Below are positions 43,382 to 51,945 of a stretch of DNA of 64,000 nt, piece after piece (position 1 is the first letter of the stretch; every line of letters starts with the position of its first letter). A program made the position numbers and the translations under genes. The stretch comes from Paeniglutamicibacter psychrophenolicus. GTDB taxonomy: Bacteria; Actinomycetota; Actinomycetes; Actinomycetales; Micrococcaceae. Where the stretch lies: contig NZ_JAGIOE010000001.1 of assembly GCF_017876575.1 (NCBI RefSeq), positions 2,790,001 through 2,854,000 of the forward strand. Reading direction: 5' to 3'. The notes under the pieces were generated by a model, which had not been told where the DNA came from, did no database searches, and saw only the letters and a list, made by a program, of their open reading frames with translations.

Positions 43382-44221
43382 TCAGCCAACGGGCACGGGC
43401 CAGGGCGCAAGACCCTTGCCGGCCTGCCATGAACCGCCACCCTCGATGCGCTCAAGCACCACCCGCTGCAGGGACGAATCCCTCGGCAGCCTTGAGATCT
43501 GTGCGTCCGCGGGCACCCGGAAGGTGAAGTACAGCGCGTCACCCGGCTCGTCGCGCAGCTCTACGTTCGTGAAGCGTGCCGAAAAAGCGGCCATGTTCGA
43601 GTCCGGAAGCGCGTGCGCCAGATACGGATCTAGCAGCCAGGAATCGCAGTAGGCGTGGTCGATGCGGTGTGCGGGGAAGTGCTCCGCAAAGAAGGTGGCG
43701 GCAAGCCGCAGCGAGGCATCGACCGAGCCGGCATCCAGCGCTCCGTCGCCGGGGATGTGGAGGCCCACCGCCCAGGGACCGTTTTCCGGGTCGCGGTGGA
43801 GGTGGAATTGGAGGCGGCCCAGCCGGTACAACGATCCGGAAAGGTGCAGGGTGGTCCACCAAGCGGTGTCGAGCCCGAAGCCCCCGTGCGTGCGGCGGTG
43901 CCAGTGCAGTTGCGAACCGATATCCGCAAGGGTCGCCTCGATCACCGCTGCGGGAATCCGCATCCCTTCCATGCGGGCGGCTGCCACCGGGGCGAAGCGC
44001 AACAGCGTCTCGATCCAGGCCCGGGAATCAACGCCAGGCAGCGTCCGCAGCCCCTCGGCCGGGAACGAGCCCCAGCGCGCATCCAGGGCGGCCAGTGCGC
44101 TGCGCACCGGTTCCCCTGCCTCGGTGCGCAGCATTGCCGTGCATACGGCAACGTCGGGTTCCGGAACGGCGCACAATTCGAGGATTGCCGCGGCGATTCG
44201 CGGGTGAAGCTGCTCAAACAT
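43382..44221 (-). CDS. Acyltransferase of the NAT_N / GNAT_C type
   Basis: This 279-residue protein matches the two-domain actinobacterial acyltransferases with an N-terminal helical part (about 1-100) and a GNAT-like C-terminal part. The latter carries LGRLQFHLHRD, VGLHIPGDGALDAGSVDASL and CDSWLLDPYLAHALPDSNM. CDSWLLDP is the most conserved feature. The acyl donor and acceptor are unknown. I start at the ATG at 44221 (MFEQLHPR); an upstream in-frame ATG would add 13 residues. Confidence 0.75.
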   Translation of the reverse strand: MFEQLHPRIAAAILELCAVPEPDVAVCTAMLRTEAGEPVRSALAALDARWGSFPAEGLRTLPGVDSRAWIETLLRFAPVAAARMEGMRIPAAVIEATLADIGSQLHWHRRTHGGFGLDTAWWTTLHLSGSLYRLGRLQFHLHRDPENGPWAVGLHIPGDGALDAGSVDASLRLAATFFAEHFPAHRIDHAYCDSWLLDPYLAHALPDSNMAAFSARFTNVELRDEPGDALYFTFRVPADAQISRLPRDSSLQRVVLERIEGGGSWQAGKGLAPWPVPVG

Positions 44222-44311
44222 GGTGACCTGCTTGCTGGCGGGGAGCGCCGGTGGATGCATCGATGGGGGCGTGTGCCGCGAGGTATGCCGGCGGCGGGGC
44301 CGGCGGCCGGG

Positions 44312-44884
44312 CTAGTGGCCGAACGGGTCCTCGTCGGTGCCGGGCATCCAGGTCAACCCGGGAACTCCCCATTCGAGGGACTTCTTGGCCTTCTTCCAGC
44401 GCTTGGCCCACTTCTCGGGCAGCTTGTCGACGTAGAGGTAGCCGTCGAGGTGGTCGTACTCGTGCTGCATGATGCGGGCGAACCAGCCGGTGGCATCGAA
44501 GGCCACCGGGTTGCCGTCGCCGTCGAAGCCCTCGATGCGGGCGAACTCGGCGCGCTTGAGCGGGAAATTCAGGGCCGGGGCCGACAGGCAGCCCTCGATG
44601 TCCTCTTCCGGGTCCGGGGCGGCACCGGAGATCTTCGAGAGAGTCAGCACCGGGTTCACGACCACGCCACGGGTGGGGGCCGCATCCTCGTGCGCGTACT
44701 CGTAGGTGAAGATGCGCAATCCCACGCCGATCTGCGGGGCGGCCAGGCCGACGCCGTTGGCCGCATCCATGGTGTCGTACATGTCGGTGATCAGTGCACG
44801 AAGTTCGTCGTTGAATTCGGTGACTTCCTTCGCGCGCGTGTGCAGCACGGGTTCGCCGTAGATGGTGACCGGACGAATGCTCAA
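44312..44884 (-). CDS. def: Peptide deformylase
   Basis: This 190-residue metallo-hydrolase removes formyl from nascent protein N-termini. All three PDF motifs are present: GVGLAAPQIG, EGCLSAP and QHEYDHLDG (metal-binding His pair plus the Cys). The true start is a TTG at 44884 (LSIRPVTIYG) with AGGAG 6 nt upstream. In-frame codons further upstream give no homology. The C-terminal WMPGTDEDPFGH tail is common in Arthrobacter enzymes. Confidence 0.95.
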   Translation of the reverse strand: MSIRPVTIYGEPVLHTRAKEVTEFNDELRALITDMYDTMDAANGVGLAAPQIGVGLRIFTYEYAHEDAAPTRGVVVNPVLTLSKISGAAPDPEEDIEGCLSAPALNFPLKRAEFARIEGFDGDGNPVAFDATGWFARIMQHEYDHLDGYLYVDKLPEKWAKRWKKAKKSLEWGVPGLTWMPGTDEDPFGH

Positions 44885-45066
44885 GACTTCTCCTAAGTGC
44901 TTTTTTGTAAAACGGTGTGCAGATGGGGGAACGGGAGCCCCGGGAGCGGCCAGGTGCGTGGCCGACCACTCCGGCAGCGGTGTCCGGCGCTGAAGCACAG
45001 TGCCGGACACCGGGCTGCGAGTGCCTGCCCCGCCTGCCGGAAAAACCGGAAACGCGGTGGGATGGC

Positions 45067-45098
45067 AAAAGCCGCTCCGGATTGATCCGGAGCGGCTT
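45067..45098 (-). terminator. Terminator of tRNA-His
   Basis: Read on the minus strand, 14-bp perfect arms (45085-45098 and 45069-45082) with a 2-nt loop are followed by TTTT (45067-45070, partly in the stem). It lies 4 nt after the tRNA CCA. A further 11-bp hairpin (44978-44988 with 45002-45012) lies downstream, before def. Confidence 0.9.
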
Positions 45099-45101
45099 CA
45101 T

Positions 45102-45177
45102 TGGGGTGAGTAACGGGGATTGAACCCGCGACCTTCTGGACCACAACCAGACGCTCTGCCGACTGAGCTATACCCAC
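45102..45177 (-). tRNA. tRNA-His (anticodon GUG)
   Basis: This is a 76-nt cloverleaf with encoded CCA. The acceptor GTGGGTA pairs with TACTCAC, the anticodon stem TCTGG/CCAGA encloses TTGTGGT (anticodon GTG), and the T-loop is TTCAATC. A G at 45178 and a C discriminator would form the extra G-1:C73 pair that histidyl-tRNA synthetase needs. Confidence 0.97.
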
Positions 45178-45316
45178 CAAGTTCGCCCTGAGGCTAGTTG
45201 TCCTTGGCTCGGATTGTCTTCCGAACTGCTGGGCAACGAGAACTATCTTACACACACTTCGAGGTGGAGTGCCAACTCGAAAAGGGCCTCAGGGGCTGTG
45301 TTGTGCGACACAGTGC

Positions 45317-45934
45317 CTAATCAGCAGGCCTTTGGGCGATGATTCTGGCCGCGGCGGCCTTTGCCGACGCGGAATCCGGGCCCGGGGCGGGGACCATGAC
45401 GGTGGCCCGGTAGTACTTCAGTTCCTCGATGGAATCGCGGATGTCGCCCAGGGCGCGGTGGTTGCCGGTCTTGGCCGGGGCGGCGAAGAAGGCCCGGGGG
45501 TACCAGCGGCGGGCCAGTTCCTTGATGGTGGAGACATCCAGGATCCGGTAGTGCAGGTGGTCGGTGACCTCGGGCATGTCCCGGGAAAGGAAGTTCTTGT
45601 CGGTGCCCACGGAGTTTCCGGCCAGCAGCGCCTTGTTGGGCTCCGGGGCGTGGGAGCGGATGTAGTCCATGACGATCTTCTGCGCGTCGGCCATGTCCAG
45701 GCCGGCATCAAGCTCGGTGAGCAGCCCGCTGGTGGTGTGCATGTTGCGCACGAAGTCGCCCATCTGCTCCATGGCGGCAGCGGGGGGCTTGATCACCACG
45801 TCGACCCCGTCACCCAGGATGTTGAGCTCGGCGTCCGTCACCAGGACCGCGACTTCGATCAACGCGTCGGTTTCCAGGCTCAGGCCCGTCATCTCGCAGT
45901 CGATCCACACAATTTTTTCAGCTGAAATAGGCAC
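45317..45934 (-). CDS. orn: Oligoribonuclease
   Basis: This 205-residue DEDDh 3'-5' exoribonuclease degrades di- to pentanucleotides, including the pGpG left from cyclic-di-GMP breakdown. The catalytic residues appear in VWIDCEMTGLS (Asp, Glu), ILDVSTIKEL and NHRALGDIRDSI (His, Asp). The GTG at 45934 is preceded by TAAATT at 7 nt, typical of a leaderless transcript. A GTG eight codons earlier is less likely for that reason. Confidence 0.95.
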   Translation of the reverse strand: MPISAEKIVWIDCEMTGLSLETDALIEVAVLVTDAELNILGDGVDVVIKPPAAAMEQMGDFVRNMHTTSGLLTELDAGLDMADAQKIVMDYIRSHAPEPNKALLAGNSVGTDKNFLSRDMPEVTDHLHYRILDVSTIKELARRWYPRAFFAAPAKTGNHRALGDIRDSIEELKYYRATVMVPAPGPDSASAKAAAARIIAQRPAD

Positions 45935-45973
45935 GGACCCCAATTTACCCGATGACACCCCGGAGGGGGCCGG

Positions 45974-46180
45974 TCAGGGCCGGGAAGAGCCGCGCGTTGC
46001 CGAGAGCAGCCACAGCATCACGAAGACCGCCAGCCCGGTTCCGGCCAGCGCGATCGAGGCAACCAGGCTCATGCCCAATTGCGGGGAAGCGATGCCCAGC
46101 AGCAGGGAGAGGAAGATGCCCCAGCCCAGCAGCGAATGGTTGCGCACCGGATTCCGTACGCTTTTTGCACGCCTGCCCAC
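45974..46180 (-). CDS. Small two-helix membrane protein
   Basis: The product is 68 residues from a GTG at 46180. A basic N-terminus (VGRRAKSVRNPVRNH) is followed by two hydrophobic helices (about 22-38 and 42-62) and a short Arg/Ser tail. ACGAGG lies 8 nt upstream and TAGGCT (46224-46229, minus) about 44 nt upstream could be its promoter. No family was recognised. The basic-N-terminus/two-helix pattern resembles many conserved actinobacterial membrane proteins. Confidence 0.5.
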   Translation of the reverse strand: MGRRAKSVRNPVRNHSLLGWGIFLSLLLGIASPQLGMSLVASIALAGTGLAVFVMLWLLSATRGSSRP

Positions 46181-46578
46181 GGGTGTTGCCTCGTTTCCGC
46201 TTGTGATCGATGTAGCTGCCCCAAGCCTATGCAGGAAGCGCGGGCACCGGCTCGTTAGCCACGCCATCATCCGGACCGCGTCGGGAGGCGCACGGGGGCG
46301 GGGGGAGCGGACGGGGGAGTGCAGCCGGTGATCGATGCAGCGGCGCGGGGGTCCAACAGGGGGTGTGCGGGGAGAGAATGGTGGTGTGAGCTCGCGCGCA
46401 CCCGGGGCTTGCCTCCCGGGCAAACCCGGCTTGCGATGCTAGGATCGGACTTGATTTTTGCGCGGACTGCCGCGCCGTTGCGCGCCACGGAAGCGCGCAT
46501 CCATCCGGTTCGGCACGCCATTGGACACGCCGGCCGGAACCTACAGCCAAGATACGACGAACCAGGAGCGGGGCGCAG
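46181..46578. promoter_or_regulatory. Divergent promoter region before the mannosyltransferase locus
   Basis: On the plus strand TAGGAT (46440-46445) is a likely -10 for the mptB-like operon, giving an about 125-nt leader. On the minus strand TAGGCT serves the small membrane gene. No gene is supported in between. Confidence 0.45.
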
Positions 46579-48129
46579 ATGAACCACGTGCGATCCAGCG
46601 CCGAGACGAAGCCCCGTGCGGGCCGCGGGCCGCACCTGTCCCCGTTGATCCAGGGCACCATCGGATCGGTCATGATCCTGCTGGGTTCCTATGCCATTGG
46701 CTGGCTGGCCAGCGCCTCCCCGCTGAACCGTTACCCGCTGCTGATCGCGATCCGGACCGAGTACTCCGGGGTCATCACCGGCACCGTCGTGCTGACCCTG
46801 GGCTGCTGGATACTGTTCCGCGCCTGGCTGCGGCTGGGCCAGCAACTGGCCGGCTGGCCCGAGGGATCCCTGGCCGTGGTGAAGAAGGCGGTCTGGGCCT
46901 GGAGCATCCCGATGCTGGCCGCGCTGCCGATCTTCTCCCGCGACGTCTTCGCCTACATCGGCCAGGGCCGGCTGGTGGCCGCCGGGCAAGACCCCTACGT
47001 CGATGGCATCTCCACGCTGAACAACTGGTTCCAGCTGGGCGCGGACATCACCTGGGCCGAATCCGAGACCCCGTACGGCCCGCTCTACCTGAACGTGGAG
47101 TACTGGGTGAACCGGCTGGTGGGCACGAGCCCCGATGCCTCGGTGCTGCTCTTCCGCCTGGTCGCCTTCCTCGGGGTGATCCTGTGCATGGTCTACGTGC
47201 CCAAGATCGCCGCGCTGCACAAGGTCTCCGGCGCCAAGGCCACCTGGATCTCGGTGGCCAACCCGCTGTTCCTGATCAGCTTCGTGGCTTCCGCGCACAA
47301 CGACTCGCTGATGATCGGCCTGGCCCTGGCCGGGACCTACTACGCGGCCACGCGCCGCGGGGTGCTCGGGGTGGTGCTGATTGCCGCGTCCATCGGCGTC
47401 AAGCCCATCACGCTGGTGCTGCTGCCGTTCATCGGGCTGCTCTGGGCCGGATCCGGGGCAAGCTGGGGACGCAAGATCCGTTACTGGGTGTACACCGCCG
47501 GGTTGGTGGGAATCATCATGGCGATCATCGGCTGGGCCAACGGGTATGGCTTCGGCTGGCTGACGGTGATGCTGGGCACCGGCACCGGCGCCGTCGTCTT
47601 CGCCCCGGTGGGGGCATTGAACTCCGTGCTCTCGGGCGCGCTGGCGACCATCGGGCTGCCCACCGACTGGCTGCTGCCGATCCTCAAGCTCATCGGCCGG
47701 CTCGCCTCGGTGGGGCTGGTGCTGGTACTGATCTTCAAGGGCAAGCACTCGCACCTCATCCAGCGCATGGCCCTGGCCTTCTCCGCGCTGGTGGTTCTCT
47801 CGCCGATCATCCAGCCCTGGTACATCCTGTGGCTGCTGCCCTTCTTCGCCGTGACGGGGATCCGGGACGACTGGCAGCTGCTCTGGGTCTACTTCACCAC
47901 CGCGTTCTTCATCGCCTTCGGCGCCGCGGACCAGATCTTCATCTGGCAGTTCCTCTCCGGCCTCGACCCCTGGGTCAAGCACCTGTCCACGGGGATCTCG
48001 TGGGCCGCGATGGCCTACCTGGCATTCGGCGACCCGCGCACCAAGCCGCTTTTTGCCGCGACGCTGCCGGCCCGGCTGCGCCGCGGAACCGGGCCGGTGC
48101 ACCGCGACCCCGAGGTGCCAACGACGTGA
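46579..48129 (+). CDS. mptB: MptB-like polyprenyl-phosphomannose alpha-1,6-mannosyltransferase
   Basis: This is a 516-residue GT-C glycosyltransferase with about 12-14 membrane helices. The first extracytoplasmic loop has the catalytic-type acidic motif PIFSRDVFAYIGQGRLVAAGQDPY, and VASAHNDSLMIGLALAG is a second family mark. MptB of Corynebacterium/Mycobacterium elongates the alpha-1,6-mannan core of lipomannan using decaprenyl-phosphomannose. In this organism the product may be a lipomannan or related lipoglycan. AGGAG lies 10 nt upstream. It overlaps its paralog by 4 nt. Confidence 0.88.
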   Translation: MNHVRSSAETKPRAGRGPHLSPLIQGTIGSVMILLGSYAIGWLASASPLNRYPLLIAIRTEYSGVITGTVVLTLGCWILFRAWLRLGQQLAGWPEGSLAVVKKAVWAWSIPMLAALPIFSRDVFAYIGQGRLVAAGQDPYVDGISTLNNWFQLGADITWAESETPYGPLYLNVEYWVNRLVGTSPDASVLLFRLVAFLGVILCMVYVPKIAALHKVSGAKATWISVANPLFLISFVASAHNDSLMIGLALAGTYYAATRRGVLGVVLIAASIGVKPITLVLLPFIGLLWAGSGASWGRKIRYWVYTAGLVGIIMAIIGWANGYGFGWLTVMLGTGTGAVVFAPVGALNSVLSGALATIGLPTDWLLPILKLIGRLASVGLVLVLIFKGKHSHLIQRMALAFSALVVLSPIIQPWYILWLLPFFAVTGIRDDWQLLWVYFTTAFFIAFGAADQIFIWQFLSGLDPWVKHLSTGISWAAMAYLAFGDPRTKPLFAATLPARLRRGTGPVHRDPEVPTT

Positions 48130-49727
48130 GCCCCGCCCCGCGCCCGGCATCCCCGCCGGCACCCGGCCGCCGCTTCGTGCGCGCCACCCGCGCACTGGAG
48201 ACGCTGCGCCAGCGCAGCTCCCGGGTCCCGGGGCTGCGCCACCTCACCGGCGGCGGGGAGAACTCCCCGGACATCGCCATCGCCCAGGGGCTGCTCGCCT
48301 CCATCATGGTGATGGTCGGGTCCTGGGGCGTGGGCTGGATCCCCAGCTCGCAGGAGTCCCTGCTGGCCCGGGCGAAGGTGCTGCTGCCGCTGCGCGTGGA
48401 AATGCTCGGGGTCATCATCTGCACGCTGCTGCTGGGGCTGGGCTCGATGCTGCTCTTCCGCGCCTGGCTGCGGCTGCGCCAGCGCGCCCAGGCCGATGGT
48501 GCCAACCCGGTGGCGGTGATATCCAAGTCCATCTGGGTCTGGTCGATCCCGCTGCTGTTCTCCTTCCCGATCCTGTCCAAGGACGTGTACTCCTACCTGG
48601 GCCAGGGCCGGCTCATGCATGCCGGGCTCTCGCCCTACACCGACTGGGTCTCCCAGCTGCCGGGCTGGTTCGCGCAGGGCTCGGACTCGCTGTGGGCCGA
48701 ATCCACCTCGCCCTACGGGCCGCTGTTCTTGATGTACGCCCGGTTCGTGTACTTCGTCTCCGGAGGGGTGCCCGAGTACGGGGTGGCGCTGATGCGCCTG
48801 GTGGCGGTGGCCGGCGTTGCCCTGTGCGCCTGGGCCGTGGTGGCGCTGGCCCGGGCCACGGGCCGGGATGCGGCTTGGCCGCTGTGGATCTCGGTGGCCA
48901 ACCCGCTGTTCCTGCTGAACATGGTCGGCGGGGTCCACAACGACGGACTGATGATCGGCGGGGTGCTGCTCGGGTTCCTGCTGGTGCTGCGCAAGCGCCA
49001 CCTGGCCGGCATCCTTGCGGCCAGCGCCGCAATCGCGATCAAGCCCATCGTGGTGCTGGTGCTGCCGTTCCTGGGCCTGGCCATGGTGGCGGCCAACGCG
49101 CCCCTTGTTACGAAGGTCCGCGCCTGGGCGTACACCGGGTCCGTGGCCGGGTCCGTGATGGCGCTGCTGGGGTGGGCGTCGGGACTCTGGTTCGGCTGGA
49201 TCCCGGCGATGGCCGGCGCCGGCTCGGCGGCCTTCCCCTACGCGCCGGTGGGGCTGCTGGGCATGCTCGTGGGCTGGATCGGCTCGCTCGCCGGGGGAGA
49301 TTTGCAGTTCATCGCCGGGATCGTCTTCACGGTCTTCCGCATGGCCTCCCTGGCAATCGTCTTCTGGCTGGCGATCCGCCGGCCGGCCGGACCCCCGCTG
49401 CTCTATGCCGGATATTCCCTGGGCGCCGCGGTGGTGCTGGCCCCCATCATCCAGCCCTGGTACCTGCTGTGGCTGATCCCCTTCTTCGCGCTGTCCCGCC
49501 GCTACCCGGTGAACTGGGAGCGCGCCCTGTACATCCTGTGCCTGCTGGTGCTGCTCTCCGGCGTGGTTGACCAGCTGTCCATCGGCCAGTGGTTCTCGCT
49601 GCTGGCGGTACGCCTCTTTGCCGCCGCCACCACCCTGGCCTACATGGCCTACCTGGTGTTCATCGACCCGAAGACGGCCGCCATTTTCGGTGCCGACAGG
49701 CGCCGGCCGCTGCGTGCAGGGCAATAA
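48126..49727 (+). CDS. Second MptB-like mannosyltransferase
   Basis: This 533-residue GT-C enzyme is clearly paralogous to its upstream neighbour. It shares FPILSKDVYSYLGQGRLMHAG, STSPYGPLFL, LWISVANPLFLLNMVGG and HNDGLMIGGVLLGF, and the same helix layout. It begins at a GTG at 48126 overlapping the previous stop as GTGA, so the pair is translationally coupled. An Arg-rich cytoplasmic N-terminus of about 45 residues precedes the first helix. It likely adds mannose from polyprenyl-phosphomannose at another position or stage of the same glycan. Confidence 0.88.
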   Translation: MSPAPRPASPPAPGRRFVRATRALETLRQRSSRVPGLRHLTGGGENSPDIAIAQGLLASIMVMVGSWGVGWIPSSQESLLARAKVLLPLRVEMLGVIICTLLLGLGSMLLFRAWLRLRQRAQADGANPVAVISKSIWVWSIPLLFSFPILSKDVYSYLGQGRLMHAGLSPYTDWVSQLPGWFAQGSDSLWAESTSPYGPLFLMYARFVYFVSGGVPEYGVALMRLVAVAGVALCAWAVVALARATGRDAAWPLWISVANPLFLLNMVGGVHNDGLMIGGVLLGFLLVLRKRHLAGILAASAAIAIKPIVVLVLPFLGLAMVAANAPLVTKVRAWAYTGSVAGSVMALLGWASGLWFGWIPAMAGAGSAAFPYAPVGLLGMLVGWIGSLAGGDLQFIAGIVFTVFRMASLAIVFWLAIRRPAGPPLLYAGYSLGAAVVLAPIIQPWYLLWLIPFFALSRRYPVNWERALYILCLLVLLSGVVDQLSIGQWFSLLAVRLFAAATTLAYMAYLVFIDPKTAAIFGADRRRPLRAGQ

Positions 49728-49812
49728 CGGGCACCGCCCCGGGGCACGCCGCCCCGCACCCCTACACGGACTTTCCACCCAAACACCAGAGAAACGAGGC
49801 AACCGGATCGTG

Positions 49813-51138
49813 ATGCAACCGGTCAAGAACCTGTTCAACGCCCGCGAGGCAACCCGTCCGGTCATCATCGGGCTGCTGGTGCTGACCATCATCGGCGCCG
49901 GGCTGGCGGTGCTCACCAAGCAATGGTGCCGCATCAACGGCTGGCCCGACGCCGAACAGCACCTGCACATGTGCTACTCGGACTTCACCCAGCTCTTCGG
50001 CACCCGCGGCATGGCCGACAAGCTCTTCCCCTACTTCACCGGGCTGCCGGCCGAGCAGGCCCTGGAATACCCGGTGTTGCTGGCGATCATCGCCGGGCTC
50101 ACCGCCATGGTGATCCCCGGCATCGGATTCAGCCCCGAGCGCCAGCTGGCCTACTTCGATGTGAACTCGGCCCTGTCCTTCATCTGCTGGGCGGTGGTGG
50201 TTCTCGCCGTCGCCTATGCCGCCAAGCACCGCAGCCGCGATGCCATCATGGTGGCACTGGCCCCGGGCATCATCCTGACCAGCCAGCTGAACTGGGATTT
50301 GTGGGCGGTGATGCTGGCGATGTGCGGCCTGCTGGCGTTCTCCCGCAAGCACATCGTGCTGGCCGGGGTGCTGCTGGGCCTGGGCGCGGCGGCAAAGCTC
50401 TACCCGTTCTTCCTCTTCGGGGCGATCCTGGTGCTGTGCTGGCGCACCGGGCGCATGCGCCACTTCTGGGTCTCGCTGGCCTCGGGCATCGTCGCCTGGC
50501 TGGCGGTCAACGTGCCGTTCATGATCACCGCGTTCGACGAATGGAGCAGGTTCTACACCTTCTCCGGGGACCGCCCCGCGGGGAACTCCTCGATGTGGCT
50601 GGCGTTCGTGTGGACCGGGATGGACGGTTCGACCATGTCCTACCTGTCCAACGGCCTCTTCGGGATCGCCTGCCTGGGCATCGCCTGGCTGGGGCTCAGT
50701 GCCAAGCGCCGCCCGCGCCTGGCACAGCTGGCGTTTTTGATCGTTGCCGCGTTCCTGCTCTTCGGCAAGGTCTACTCGCCGCAGTTCGTGATGTGGCTGA
50801 TCCCGCTCTATGTGCTGGCCCGTCCCAAGTGGCGCGAGTTCCTGGTGTGGCAGGGGATCGAGGTGTTCCACTGGGTGTTCGTCTGGCTCTGGAGCGCGAA
50901 GTGGGTTTCCGGGCTGGAGTACTTCGGCGGCAGCTGGGCCATCGAGATCCTGTACGGGATCGGGATCGTGGCGCACATGGCGATGCTGGTGTACATCTGC
51001 GTGAAGATCATCGGGGACATCCGCAACCCGGACCGGGACGTGGTGAGGGCCGATGGCTCCGACGACCCGCTGGCCGGGGACCTGGAAAACCTTCCGGACA
51101 AGTTCGTGCTCGGACGCAGGGCCCGATCCGAACCTTGA
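49813..51138 (+). CDS. GT87-like polyprenol-phosphate glycosyltransferase
   Basis: This 441-residue multi-pass protein of the DUF2029/GT87 type is related to mycobacterial alpha-mannosyltransferases. The first loop holds YSDFTQLFGTRGM (Asp as catalytic-type acid), followed by GLPAEQALEYPVLLAII and GLGAAAKLYPFFLFGAIL, all family marks. The ATG at 49813 follows a GTG at 49810; GAGG is about 15 nt upstream. It lies 85 nt after the MptB pair in the same direction, so the three may build one envelope glycan. Confidence 0.85.
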   Translation: MQPVKNLFNAREATRPVIIGLLVLTIIGAGLAVLTKQWCRINGWPDAEQHLHMCYSDFTQLFGTRGMADKLFPYFTGLPAEQALEYPVLLAIIAGLTAMVIPGIGFSPERQLAYFDVNSALSFICWAVVVLAVAYAAKHRSRDAIMVALAPGIILTSQLNWDLWAVMLAMCGLLAFSRKHIVLAGVLLGLGAAAKLYPFFLFGAILVLCWRTGRMRHFWVSLASGIVAWLAVNVPFMITAFDEWSRFYTFSGDRPAGNSSMWLAFVWTGMDGSTMSYLSNGLFGIACLGIAWLGLSAKRRPRLAQLAFLIVAAFLLFGKVYSPQFVMWLIPLYVLARPKWREFLVWQGIEVFHWVFVWLWSAKWVSGLEYFGGSWAIEILYGIGIVAHMAMLVYICVKIIGDIRNPDRDVVRADGSDDPLAGDLENLPDKFVLGRRARSEP

Positions 51139-51248
51139 TTCGGGACCGGCCGGCCCTTGGGGTCCCGTGCAGGCGCCCCGACCGGGTGCCTGCGGGCCCC
51201 GGCGCGAATCGGCACGGATCGGCGCGCGGCACTGGCAGGATGGAACCC

Positions 51249-51749
51249 ATGAAGAAACCGGGTGCCATCCTGCTTTTGCGTACCCGCACGCACGCCGTGG
51301 CCCTGGCCATTGGCACCGCCACCTGGCTGGCCGGGATGGTGGCCGTGTACCTGGTGGCGCCACTGGCGGTCGGCCGGGGCCCGTGGGGCGCATATGCCGC
51401 CTTCGAGCCCGGATCCAACGTCGGGAACATCGTGGCGGCCGGATTCTTCACGCTGTTCAGTGCCCTGGTGCTCCTGGTCATCCGCCGATCGCGCTTCGGC
51501 GCCCTGGCATCGGTGCTGGGTGCCCACGGATTGATCGCGATCGGCATCTTTTATCCCGCGGCCGTGATGGATTTCGCAATCGCCCACGTGGTGGCCCTCG
51601 AGGATGATGCATCCCGCGATGGCGGGTTGGCGATGGGGCTGGTGGCCAGTGGGTGCCTGTCCATGGTGCTGCTCGGCCTTCTGGCCGTAGGAGGCTGGGC
51701 GTTGCGCACGCTGCGTGCCCGCCCGGCGGGGCCGCGGCGGTGGCGGTGA
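51249..51749 (+). CDS. Hypothetical four-helix membrane protein
   Basis: The product is 166 residues with four predicted membrane helices (about 16-38, 57-78, 84-108 and 130-150), a short basic N-terminus (MKKPGAILLLRTRTHAV) and an Arg-rich C-terminus. An ATG three codons upstream (51240) is also possible. No family was recognised. Its position downstream of the mannosyltransferases may be coincidental, since 110 bp separate them. Confidence 0.6.
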   Translation: MKKPGAILLLRTRTHAVALAIGTATWLAGMVAVYLVAPLAVGRGPWGAYAAFEPGSNVGNIVAAGFFTLFSALVLLVIRRSRFGALASVLGAHGLIAIGIFYPAAVMDFAIAHVVALEDDASRDGGLAMGLVASGCLSMVLLGLLAVGGWALRTLRARPAGPRRWR

Positions 51750-51870
51750 ATGGCGATCCCCGGCGCGGGCCGGAGCCGTCATGCCGGCAATGGCCAGGCG
51801 GCGCTGCGGGACCACGACGAGCGAGCGGTGTAGACAATCGCCTCTCGCGGAATCCGTCCCGGAACGGCGA

Positions 51871-51902
51871 GGGCCGCACCGGGGCAAGATCCGGTGCGGC
51901 CC
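51871..51902 (-). terminator. Hairpin after the DUF2079 gene
   Basis: Perfect 12-bp arms GGGCCGCACCGG (51871-51882) and CCGGTGCGGCCC (51891-51902) with an 8-nt loop lie 44 nt beyond the minus-strand stop at 51946. No T-run follows. Confidence 0.65.
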
Positions 51903-51945
51903 ATGAAGTGCCGGTGGTGCGTGGACGGGTCCGCGCCAGAGGGTG

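Noticed and set aside
46267-49970. Two long minus-strand frames of about 640-650 codons opposite the MptB genes
   Set aside because: Gln/His/Gly/Arg-rich shadows of multi-pass membrane genes; no start signals.
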